From GCA-2720975 sp964469565 (GTDB lineage: Bacteria; Planctomycetota; UBA1135; GCA-002686595), in contig CAYXZD010000006.1 of the NCBI GenBank assembly GCA_964469565.1, positions 1 to 64,000 on the forward strand: 64,000 bases of DNA. Reading direction: 5' to 3'. Shown in pieces: positions 17,404 through 25,780 of the stretch (position 1 is the stretch's first letter; the number at the start of each line of letters is the position of its first letter). The notes under the pieces were generated by a model. It saw only the letters and a list, made by a program, of their open reading frames with translations. It made no database searches and was not told the DNA's origin. The translations under genes and the position numbers were made by a program.

Positions 17404-20400
17404 CTACTCCGAGGGGGAACTGGCCTGGATAGAAGGCTCGCCTGATGAGCCCTGCGCCGACTCACCGGTCGAATCGTCCGTCCAGTCCGCGATACTCGCC
17501 CCCCCGGGGATGGACGGAATCAACTCCACCACCGGCTCATGGCTTTCGGAGTCCATTTCGGACCCTCGATCCTCAGCCCGAACGGTGCCTGTTGTCTCAC
17601 CCGGAGCAAACTCCTCAACATCGGCCAACTCCACAGAAACGAATCGCGACACGCCTTTGACCTGCATCGTCACTCCGTACAGTGCCTGGCACGCTGACAT
17701 CGTGCCCTTGTTGTGTGTCACCACAATAAACTGGGTGCTCTCAGCGAAGCTCGCCAGCATTCCAAGGAAGCGGTCGATGTTGGCATCGTCCAAAGCTGCG
17801 TCCACTTCATCCAACACGCAGAAGGGGCTGGGTTGAGCTTTGAAGACAGCAAACAAAAGTGCCAGCGCCGTCATGGTACGTTGACCGCCCGAGAGCAGTC
17901 CGATGGAGAGGGATTCACGACCTGGTGGGCGTGCGACGATTTCCACCCCAGCCTCTAACACGTCAACTCCAGGTTCCAAGATCACATCCGCTTGGCCTCC
18001 ACCAAAAAGCATGCGGAAGATGCTCTGGAAGTTTGTGCGCACCTCCTTGAAAGTGTCTTCAAACAGGCGTCGACTCTCCTCATCAATCCGGGCGATGGTG
18101 TCGCCTAAAGTCTTGCGAGAGTCAGCAAGGTCGGTGGCTTGAGTCTCTAGGAACTCCAGGCGCTCACTCACTTCAGCTAACTCGTCGACAGCCTCCGTGT
18201 TGACTGGTCCAATCTTCTCAAGGGTCGCTTTCAATGCAGCGACATGTTCCTCCAGGGCCTGCATGGCGGCGGGAGTGCCCAATTCATCCTCGGGCACGAA
18301 ATCATCGCGCAAATCACTGCCCTGCAAGGACAAGTCCTCCTGAGCACGCGCGAGCAATTCTTCCCTCGACAACTCTACCCGTTGGGCGCGCAGACGCCTC
18401 TGGGATTGATCTTCACCAACCTTGTCGAGGGTGCGCTGCACCTGCTCGGCTTGTTCACGAACCTCTCGCGTGCGAGCGGCGCCTTGCCTCTCCATCTCCC
18501 GCAAGTCCTCGAGGCGAGACTCCAGTTCCTTCTTTTGAGCTGCAATCTGCTCACCTTCGATTTCTAGATTGCATCCTTCCTCCGTCGCTTGGTCGGCATT
18601 CGCGAGGAAGTTTCGGGATCGGCCTTCAGCCCTCTCACACTCGGCCTGATCTTCGGTACAGCGATGTTCGCTGGCCTTCACGCGACTGCGCAAGGCTTCC
18701 ATTTCGCCAGCCAGGCGCGTGCTCTCCACCTGCGCCCGAGCCTCCTCCTTTGCAAGGGACTCGCGCTCTTCCTCGAGGCCACGGCGCTGGACTTCCAATG
18801 TTTCGAGTTCGGCGTTGGCCGCATCAAAAGCGCGCACGCACGCGGCACTCCCCGCCTGCGCTTCCTGAAGATCGGACCGCAAGCGCTGCAATTCAGCCTG
18901 GGCTTGGCCCTCTTGAAGCACATGCTCCGCTCGCACGGCTTCCTGATCTGAGAGGCGCGCCTTAGCAGTCTGCAGAGAGCTGCGGGCCTCCGCTAAGAGT
19001 TGCTGAGCCTGCTCGCGCTCGGCACCCGACTCTTCACAGGCAGCCGAACAGGCCGCAACGGACTGCTCAAGACTCTTCACCCGTTCCCGGCTCTGGGTCA
19101 GCTCCCCGTCGAGGGTTTGCATCTGCCCCTCGATTTCTTGGATCAATGCCCTGCGGCCCATAGCACCTTGAGCGACTTCCGTTGAACCCCCAACGGCACC
19201 CATTGCATCCACCCGTTCGCCAGCCGTGGTCACGTAACGCCAACGAGGCTCGCGCTGCACAAGCTCGAGTGCACTGTCGCGATCGCGAGTCACGACAACA
19301 TCCCCCAAGAGGGCTTCCACGAGGGGTCGCAGGCTATCGTCACACCGTACCAGCTCGGACAACCGGCCCTCCACACAGGCCGCATACGGTTCGAACGCCA
19401 AGAAGGAAGGTGACTCCAAGTGCCCCAGTCGAATATCGCCTAACCCTCCGACCTGTTGCAGGCCGGTGGGCACGAGTACGCCCGCTTGCCCTTTGGAACC
19501 ATGGGCGAGCCAGTCCAGCACAGCTCGGGCCTGCTCGGAATCCGGTGCCAGGATGGCCTGCGCCTTCTCGCCCAGGATGGAATCCAAAGCCCGCGCCCAG
19601 CGCACTTCAACTTTGAGGTGATCCGCCAACAGGCCCTTGAGAACCCCCGCTGAACAGGGCCCCTGACCGCTCGCCACAGACTGCAATACCCGACGGGCCC
19701 CCGCGGCCATTCCACCGCTCTCGTCATCCCCTTCCAAGAGAGTCTCCGAGCGTGTCGCCAAGGCCGTGTGCTCCAACTCCTGTCCCCTCAAGGTCGCCAG
19801 CGCTGAGTCCAAGTCCACCTGCGCCGCCTCCAGATCCACACGCGCTGCGCGCCAGTCCGACTCCCGCTGCTCGAATTCACCGTGGGCGTGCTGCTCGGCA
19901 TGCTCTGCCCGAGCCAGGTCTGCCCTCACTCCCTCCAGCGCCTCACTGACCTCCGCAGCCCTCGTGCCGACGCGCTCTAGGCGCTCGTCGCCTTGCACGA
20001 TGGCTGCTTCGAGGTGAGTCACCTGATTCTGTGCACCGGTGCGCTCGTGTAGCTTTGTCAGCACGACCTCGTTTTGAGCAGCAGTCTGCGCGCGGGCATC
20101 CTTATATGATCGCGACAAGGTGCGCATGCGTTCCTGCAATCCACTCGCCTGTTCCAACGCCAGAGCCGCGACGCCTTCGAGGTCCCCCAAGGCCTGCTCA
20201 GTCTGGGATTGCTCGGCGCGGCGGTCCTCGACCTGCTGGACCAGTTGCCTCGCCCGCTCCGACTCTTCCTGCGCGGACACCCGCCAGGATTGAATGCGCA
20301 GATTGAGTTGATTCTTGCGCTCGTCCAGGGTGGCCAGCGCACCGCCCAATTGCCCCACTTGGGTAGACAGTGCATCGAGCTCGGCGACTACCCGAGAGCG

Positions 20401-21228
20401 CTGTTCTTCCTGGCTGCGAACGAGCTCCTCTGCTTGCGCGCGTTCCTCTCGAAGTGTGGCCTGTTGCTCCTCAAGGGCTTGCAACTCTGGGAAGAGCTGC
20501 GCCAATTCCGTGTCCTGCTCATACAGTCGATGGCGCAAGAAACGCCCACGATCTAGGGTCCACTCATCCCGTGCCACCACCCAGCGTTCCGCCTTTCCGG
20601 CCTGAATCTTGAGCGAGCGCACCCGTGTACGCAGCTCCCCCATGACGTCATCGAGTCGTGCCACGTCTTGCTCAACCCGCTTGAGGCGCAGGCCCGCTTC
20701 GTGCCGGCGCTGTCGATAACGACTGATGCCTGCGGCCTCCTCGAACACCGCCCGGCGTTGAGCGGGGTTGGCGGACAAGACTGCATCGATGCGACCCTGT
20801 TCGAGAACAGAGTAGCCCCGTGATCCCAGCCCAGTGCCATAGAGCAACTCGCGGATATCCTTGAGCCGCACCTTCTCGCCATCGATGCGGTATTCCCCCT
20901 CGCCAGACCCGTAGAGAATGCGCGTGATGGAGAATTCGGCTCCGATTTCTTCGATCACCTTCTCGCTGTTGTCGATCACCAAGGTCACCTCAGCCATCGA
21001 CATTCCAGCGCGGGAGGCCGAACCCTTGAAGATGACATCCGTCATCCCTTCCCCACGCATGGAGGTCGGGCGCGTTTCTCCAAGAACCCAGCGCACGGCA
21101 TCCACCACGTTACTCTTGCCGCACCCGTTTGGCCCGACAATGCCCAGTAGGTGCTGGCCGCCAAAATTAAAGACAGTGCGGTCAGCGAAGGATTTGAATC
21201 CTTGTAATTCGAGGCGGTTTAGACGCAT
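17404..21228 (-). CDS. smc: Chromosome segregation protein SMC
   Basis: A 1274-aa structural maintenance of chromosomes ATPase that compacts and segregates the chromosome together with ScpA/ScpB. The N-terminal head has LELQGFKSFADRT and Walker A GPNGCGKSN at residues ~33-41. Long coiled-coil arms (Glu/Gln/Ala/Arg-rich) run to a hinge around residues 515-680 (GVLKGLLADHLKVE, then VVTRDRDSAL). The C-terminal head has the ABC signature LLSGGQRTMTALALL and Walker B PFCVLDEVDAALDD. An acidic ~75-residue tail follows, longer than usual. No scpA or scpB is in the window. 53 bp downstream of the RNR-like gene. Confidence 0.97.
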   Translation of the reverse strand: MRLNRLELQGFKSFADRTVFNFGGQHLLGIVGPNGCGKSNVVDAVRWVLGETRPTSMRGEGMTDVIFKGSASRAGMSMAEVTLVIDNSEKVIEEIGAEFSITRILYGSGEGEYRIDGEKVRLKDIRELLYGTGLGSRGYSVLEQGRIDAVLSANPAQRRAVFEEAAGISRYRQRRHEAGLRLKRVEQDVARLDDVMGELRTRVRSLKIQAGKAERWVVARDEWTLDRGRFLRHRLYEQDTELAQLFPELQALEEQQATLREERAQAEELVRSQEEQRSRVVAELDALSTQVGQLGGALATLDERKNQLNLRIQSWRVSAQEESERARQLVQQVEDRRAEQSQTEQALGDLEGVAALALEQASGLQERMRTLSRSYKDARAQTAAQNEVVLTKLHERTGAQNQVTHLEAAIVQGDERLERVGTRAAEVSEALEGVRADLARAEHAEQHAHGEFEQRESDWRAARVDLEAAQVDLDSALATLRGQELEHTALATRSETLLEGDDESGGMAAGARRVLQSVASGQGPCSAGVLKGLLADHLKVEVRWARALDSILGEKAQAILAPDSEQARAVLDWLAHGSKGQAGVLVPTGLQQVGGLGDIRLGHLESPSFLAFEPYAACVEGRLSELVRCDDSLRPLVEALLGDVVVTRDRDSALELVQREPRWRYVTTAGERVDAMGAVGGSTEVAQGAMGRRALIQEIEGQMQTLDGELTQSRERVKSLEQSVAACSAACEESGAEREQAQQLLAEARSSLQTAKARLSDQEAVRAEHVLQEGQAQAELQRLRSDLQEAQAGSAACVRAFDAANAELETLEVQRRGLEEERESLAKEEARAQVESTRLAGEMEALRSRVKASEHRCTEDQAECERAEGRSRNFLANADQATEEGCNLEIEGEQIAAQKKELESRLEDLREMERQGAARTREVREQAEQVQRTLDKVGEDQSQRRLRAQRVELSREELLARAQEDLSLQGSDLRDDFVPEDELGTPAAMQALEEHVAALKATLEKIGPVNTEAVDELAEVSERLEFLETQATDLADSRKTLGDTIARIDEESRRLFEDTFKEVRTNFQSIFRMLFGGGQADVILEPGVDVLEAGVEIVARPPGRESLSIGLLSGGQRTMTALALLFAVFKAQPSPFCVLDEVDAALDDANIDRFLGMLASFAESTQFIVVTHNKGTMSACQALYGVTMQVKGVSRFVSVELADVEEFAPGETTGTVRAEDRGSEMDSESHEPVVELIPSIPGGASIADWTDDSTGESAQGSSGEPSIQASSPSE

Positions 21229-21281
21229 GGAGGCCGGTGATTCGCAGGCAGATAAAAGTCAGGCTGGGAAAGGACGCGAGG

Positions 21282-23555
21282 TCAACTCCCAGCGGGGGGG
21301 AACAAGGGCTCGCCCTGGGACACGTGGGGGCGTGCCTGGATCGAGTCCGACGGTGAGTTTATGGGGTCAGCCCCAGCGGGCGTTGCAGAAGACAGTTCGT
21401 GAAGGGAGCCGTGAATGAAGCCTGAGGACGAGGTCGCTTCAGGCCGCACCGGTGCGCTGCGCCGTGCGTCGAACAATCGCCAAGTATCCAAGCGCGGAGT
21501 CACGCCCGCATCCTGAGATTCTCGAATCGACTCCCCAAACCAATCGGGAGACAGAATCCCCTCGGGCAGGGTAGAACACAGGACGGCCAGTTCGCCAGCT
21601 TCCTGTTCGGGTTCGTGAGAGTTCGCTGCAGATAATCCACCCATGCTTGGTCGGCAGGAGCTAGCGGACAAACCCAGACTGTACCCGAGCTGCTCTTCCA
21701 ACTCCGGCTGGGGCAGATCAGCGAACAGGCGAGCTTGGGTCACTTTCGGTAAGGCGGCATCGGCACGGGCCATACTCGAAGCTGCGGCCTCACCAAAGAA
21801 GCCTGAGACACAAACGGACAAACCACGCTCCTGGGCTAAGCGTCGGGTCTGATCTCCCATCACCCCCAAGAGTCGCGCACCTTGCTCAGGCCGCACCAGC
21901 CCGTCCCCAAGAATCCGTAGAGCTTCAACCAACCCCACCGGGGTGAGAACAAAGCCCCGCCGTTCCCGGAGCCCCCCGTCACGGGCTGCGGGGTGACGCC
22001 GCTGGAAGGCGTCCAGGGCTTCGATGCCGTCGAGCCCCTCCTGGATGCGTGCCGCCATCGCCTCAAAGAAGAGATCTTCTCGCCAGGGCCCTGCCTGTCG
22101 AGCGATCCGTGGGAGGTTGAGGGCCACGCCCCCCCCGCACGAGAGCACCCCCACCTCGCGCTTCCCGCGGCGACAGCCAGGGGCTACCCAACGGGAACCC
22201 GCGCTATGCCAGATAGGAATGAGACTGCCTCGGGCAACAAGGGACTCGGCCTGTGCCTGTAATTCGGGGGCGGCCTCTAGGGCCGGACTCAACTCGCTCC
22301 AGGACAAGAACAGGCGCGGATGTGCTCGCCCGGCCCGATCGAGTGCTGCCAGTTCAACCAGCAGGGTACGGACCAAACTCCCCGAGCGTCCCCCCGGAGC
22401 CGAGAGGTCTAACCGGCGCCCCATCCCCAGGGAGAGGGCTCCCATGGCGGCGAGTAAATCCCGCAGGCGATCCCGAGAGCGGGCGGCTCGCATCAGGGGT
22501 GCAACGGCTGCGTGCAGGCCCTCGACCACTACACCGTGGCTCACGCCGCGCATGTGAGTGGCCAACTCCTCTAACAGTGCAGGCCCCGAGTCCGAGCTGG
22601 GCTCCCCACGCAGACATAGCTTGGCGGGCAGGGCCCGAGTCAGCGGGAGGTGCGGGCGCAGGGCCCCCTCAAGATAAATCGATCCCTGACGGTGCTGTTC
22701 AGCGGTGCTCTCATCGAGTAGATCCGCGAGGGCATAGCGCCCAAGGATTGCATCGGCCACGTCATCAGCGAGCCCACCTCCCGCAGGTGCATAGCATGGA
22801 AAGCCTGGGGTCGGCCCAGACCTTGAGAAGCTTGGGTCTGCTGCACGAGGAATATTCAGCATGCGCCGCAGGTCGTGGCGCGGAACCCCCACGCTCTCCT
22901 GCTGGTGCAATGCAGTCTCAAGGCCCATAGCCATGAGCTCGTTGTCCACAAATTCACGGATCAGGGCCGTGGAGATGCGTGCCAAGCCCGCATCGAACAC
23001 CCTGCGCTCCACACGCTCGGCGACGTCCTCGCTTACGCTGCGAGGCAGGTTCGCCTCATCCATGAGCGCGGAGACGATGCGGCCAGCACTCCATGGGGAG
23101 GTGCCAGAACCCGCCCGTACCCAGGGCCTAGCACCTGTGCGCGGGTGGGTTTCAGCCACCGTAAGAGCGGCCCGGGACCGTGCGCGGCGATCACGATAGA
23201 GAATGTAGGCACGGGCGACCCTCGCCCGCCCCATTTCCACAAGAGCCTGCTCGACCAGGTCCTGCACCTCCTCCACGCTAGGGGCGCTCGGAAGCTGCCC
23301 CTCCGGGCCTGTGCGGGCGGCGAGGGCGAGAGTCACCACGTGGGCCACATCACCGGCAAAACTGGGGTCCTCCTCCCCCACCGCGGTCAGGGCTCGCATG
23401 ACAGCCGCCTCAATGCGGCTCTCATCGAACGCGACTTCGCGCCCATCCCGCTTGACCAATCGCCGGGGAACGCCGGCCTCGGCAGCCGGTTCGACAGACT
23501 CCGGGCCGCCATGGGAATCGGCGTCGCCCGCGGGCACTTGACGGGGTGAGGCCAT
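21282..23555 (-). CDS. ATP-cone protein resembling anaerobic ribonucleotide reductase (degenerate)
   Basis: A 757-aa protein. Residues ~30-128 form an ATP-cone domain (RRLVKRDGREVAFDESRIEA). Residues ~150-215 (RIVSALMDEANLP, then RISTALIREFVDNELM) match the linker module of class III RNRs. Later segments align by eye with NrdD: GSIYLEGA near 291, GGGVALNLPRIARQAG at 474-489 and LTPVGLVEALRILG at 537-550. However, I see no C-terminal glycyl-radical motif (RV-x-GY) and no zinc Cys cluster, so catalysis by the class III mechanism looks impossible. It overlaps nrdR by 1 nt (TAATG). A regulatory or nucleotide-sensing role is a guess. I would not name it nrdD. Confidence 0.75.
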   Translation of the reverse strand: MASPRQVPAGDADSHGGPESVEPAAEAGVPRRLVKRDGREVAFDESRIEAAVMRALTAVGEEDPSFAGDVAHVVTLALAARTGPEGQLPSAPSVEEVQDLVEQALVEMGRARVARAYILYRDRRARSRAALTVAETHPRTGARPWVRAGSGTSPWSAGRIVSALMDEANLPRSVSEDVAERVERRVFDAGLARISTALIREFVDNELMAMGLETALHQQESVGVPRHDLRRMLNIPRAADPSFSRSGPTPGFPCYAPAGGGLADDVADAILGRYALADLLDESTAEQHRQGSIYLEGALRPHLPLTRALPAKLCLRGEPSSDSGPALLEELATHMRGVSHGVVVEGLHAAVAPLMRAARSRDRLRDLLAAMGALSLGMGRRLDLSAPGGRSGSLVRTLLVELAALDRAGRAHPRLFLSWSELSPALEAAPELQAQAESLVARGSLIPIWHSAGSRWVAPGCRRGKREVGVLSCGGGVALNLPRIARQAGPWREDLFFEAMAARIQEGLDGIEALDAFQRRHPAARDGGLRERRGFVLTPVGLVEALRILGDGLVRPEQGARLLGVMGDQTRRLAQERGLSVCVSGFFGEAAASSMARADAALPKVTQARLFADLPQPELEEQLGYSLGLSASSCRPSMGGLSAANSHEPEQEAGELAVLCSTLPEGILSPDWFGESIRESQDAGVTPRLDTWRLFDARRSAPVRPEATSSSGFIHGSLHELSSATPAGADPINSPSDSIQARPHVSQGEPLFPPAGS

Positions 23556-24118
23556 TAGGAAGCACCTCCGGCACCATCTTCAGGGGAGAGTGGATCCTTT
23601 CGATCATCGAGATCAGGACCCTTTTCGGACTCATCCTCTGGGTCAGTGGGAGGCCGTACCTCCTCCACCGACTCTGCGAGTCCTTCAAGCTCCTGCATGA
23701 ATTGGGTTACGTCCTTGAATTCGCGATACACGCTCGCGAACCGGACATAAGCCACCTGATCGATGCGCCGCAGCTCATCCATCACCAGACTCCCGATCAC
23801 GGTGCTAGGGACCTCTCGATCGTATTCGTTTTGGCAGTGGGCCTCGATGTTCGCCACCGCATCCTCGACGGTTTCTACCGACACCGACAGTTTTTCACAG
23901 GCCCGAAGAATCCCCTGCATGATGCGCTCTCGATCAAAGCGGACCCGCTCCCCATTCTTCTTGACCACACGCAACGGACTCTCCTCGATGCGCTCGTAGG
24001 TCGTAAACCTCAACAGGCACTTGAGGCACTCACGGCGCCGACGAATCACACTTCCAGCCGCGGACGTTCGGGAGTCCACGACGCGCACGTCATCTTCTTT
24101 ACAGCGGGGGCATCTCAT
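23555..24118 (-). CDS. nrdR: Transcriptional repressor NrdR
   Basis: NrdR represses ribonucleotide reductase genes by binding NrdR boxes when its ATP-cone senses high dATP/ATP. The start ATG at 24118 gives MRCPRCKEDD, the conserved N-terminus; a longer frame begins at 24175. The zinc ribbon is CPRC near residue 3 with RECLKC about 25 residues later. The ATP-cone follows (VVKKNGERVRFDRERIMQGIL, then VMDELRRIDQVAYVRFASVYREFKDV). The protein is about 187 aa against the usual ~150, with an extra acidic C-terminal tail (PPTDPEDESEKGPDLDDRK). It is translationally coupled to the RNR-like gene. Confidence 0.95.
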   Translation of the reverse strand: MRCPRCKEDDVRVVDSRTSAAGSVIRRRRECLKCLLRFTTYERIEESPLRVVKKNGERVRFDRERIMQGILRACEKLSVSVETVEDAVANIEAHCQNEYDREVPSTVIGSLVMDELRRIDQVAYVRFASVYREFKDVTQFMQELEGLAESVEEVRPPTDPEDESEKGPDLDDRKDPLSPEDGAGGAS

Positions 24119-24266
24119 CGTCGCAGGGGTTGCGTCCACACACTCTACATCTTGTGGGTCTAGGAGGCATAGCACCCTCTACACACGACCCGTCCCCCCC
24201 CCTCAGAGGGCAGCCCAGATCCGACTCACCTGAGAATGCCCCCTAAACCCAAAACCCCCGCCGTCC

Positions 24267-25769
24267 TTATTTGCCGAGGCAGAATCGGGCAAATATTCGG
24301 TCGAGAAGATTCTCTGGAGTGGTCTCCCCAGTGATGCTGTCGAGTGCGCGGCTGCTCGCCCGAAGGGCCTCAGCCACCAGGTCCAGACCCTCGCCTGCCT
24401 CCTGAAGAGATGCCGCCTCACCAAGATGCTCCAGCGCCTCCTCGATCGCCGCCACATGCCGCAGGGACAACTGTCGGGCCACGCCCGAGGGACCGTCTCC
24501 AGGCCACGGACCCTGTCCCCCTCCCGCGCCCGTGAGAGTTGTCTCAATCTGAATCAGGAGTTCATCGAGTCCCCAGCCCCGGTGGCTAGAGAGGCTCACA
24601 TCCCAGTCGGGCAGTGCTGTGCAGTCAGGCAACTCTCCACCCGCTTCCACCCATCGGTCGACCTGGCTGAGGACCCGGATCTCTGATGGGCCCGCGGCGG
24701 GCAACCAGGATTCTTGCCCGAGGCCCCCGCCGGCCACCTTCCGAGCGTCGACTAAAGTCACGAGTACGTCGGCCCGAGCCCACTCCTCGTGTCGCCGTTC
24801 CTGCGCCAGGGCCGCAGCCCCACCGTCCTCCTCCAGCGGGGGGAGACCTTCAATACCCGCAGTGTCCACAAGCAGAAACTCCTGGCCCCCGGGTAGGGAC
24901 AGGCGCACTTCTTTCACATCGCGGGTTGTGCCCTCTTGGTCGCTCTCGATGGACCGCACCGCTCGCCCCAGAGAATCCCCTGTAGCGAGTGCATGCGCAA
25001 CGAGGGCATTCAGGAGCGCGCTCTTGCCTGCATTGGGTTTTCCGGCGAGTACGACCCGGGCCAGCCCCGAAGCTGGATTCCGCCGGCGCTCCCATCCAAG
25101 GGCCTCGACCAGGGCACTCTGTGCCCTGTCAAACAACCCCAAGAGTTCTTCGGAGGGCACATGCCCCGTGTCGGTTTCATCGAAGTCCAAGCTAGCCTCT
25201 GTTAACGCCTGGAGCGCGTCGAGGGAGTCGCGCAGAGATTCGATGCGACGCGCAAGCCCTCCACCGAGCAGCGCCCCGGCTGCCCGCACCTCCTCGCGAT
25301 TGCGTGCTTCAATGAGCGCCAAGACGCCCTCGGCCCGGGTCAAATCCAAGCGCCCATTGAGATAGGAACGGCGAGTAAACTCACCCGGCGCGGCGAGTTC
25401 GACGCCGCAGGAGAGTAAGCGCTCCAAGACGGCTCGCACCAGGTGCTCGTTGCCCGCAACGTGCCATTCCGCAACGTCTTCACGCGTATACGAGCCTGGA
25501 CCGGGCATCCAAACGAGCAGGGCAGGCTGGCAGCCCACCCCATCGTGAAGTTGAACGTCGTACAGGCCCCGTGCGGTCGGAGTCCAATGGACTCCTTGTC
25601 CGTCTCGGGCGAGGGCTGTCACCGACTCGAGGGCAGCGGGCCCAGACACTCGTATCACAGCACGCTCTGCGGAACCTGGAGGCGAAGCCACCGCGGCAAT
25701 CGTCGATTCACCACTCCCAGAAGCTGGCCCTAGCGCTCGCCTCCCAGTCGCATGCGCACCTGAGGTCAC
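24267..25769 (-). CDS. mnmE: tRNA modification GTPase MnmE (TrmE)
   Basis: MnmE, with MnmG, adds the cmnm5 group at wobble U34 of tRNAs, using GTP, FAD and 5-formyl-THF. 500 aa. N-terminal domain: STIAAVASPPG, EFTRRSYLNGRLDLTRAEGVLALI. G domain: G1 GKPNAGKS (243-250), GTTRDV, G3 DTAGI (302-306). The G4 motif, normally NKxD, reads SQVD (368-371), which is unusual. The C-terminal catalytic Cys is kept (FCLGK, Cys497). The start is GTG at 25769 with a strong Shine-Dalgarno AGGAGG 5 nt upstream that overlaps the end of yidC, rare in this window. Downstream of yidC by 9 bp, the conserved order. Confidence 0.95.
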   Translation of the reverse strand: MTSGAHATGRRALGPASGSGESTIAAVASPPGSAERAVIRVSGPAALESVTALARDGQGVHWTPTARGLYDVQLHDGVGCQPALLVWMPGPGSYTREDVAEWHVAGNEHLVRAVLERLLSCGVELAAPGEFTRRSYLNGRLDLTRAEGVLALIEARNREEVRAAGALLGGGLARRIESLRDSLDALQALTEASLDFDETDTGHVPSEELLGLFDRAQSALVEALGWERRRNPASGLARVVLAGKPNAGKSALLNALVAHALATGDSLGRAVRSIESDQEGTTRDVKEVRLSLPGGQEFLLVDTAGIEGLPPLEEDGGAAALAQERRHEEWARADVLVTLVDARKVAGGGLGQESWLPAAGPSEIRVLSQVDRWVEAGGELPDCTALPDWDVSLSSHRGWGLDELLIQIETTLTGAGGGQGPWPGDGPSGVARQLSLRHVAAIEEALEHLGEAASLQEAGEGLDLVAEALRASSRALDSITGETTPENLLDRIFARFCLGK

Positions 25770-25773
25770 CCGT

Positions 25774-25780
25774 GCCTCCT
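25774..25780 (-). promoter_or_regulatory. Strong Shine-Dalgarno of mnmE
   Basis: AGGAGG on the minus strand (complement of 25775-25780) lies 5 nt before the GTG start of mnmE and overlaps the TAG stop of yidC. It decides the GTG start. Most other genes here have no such site, so it may matter for reinitiation after yidC. Confidence 0.6.
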
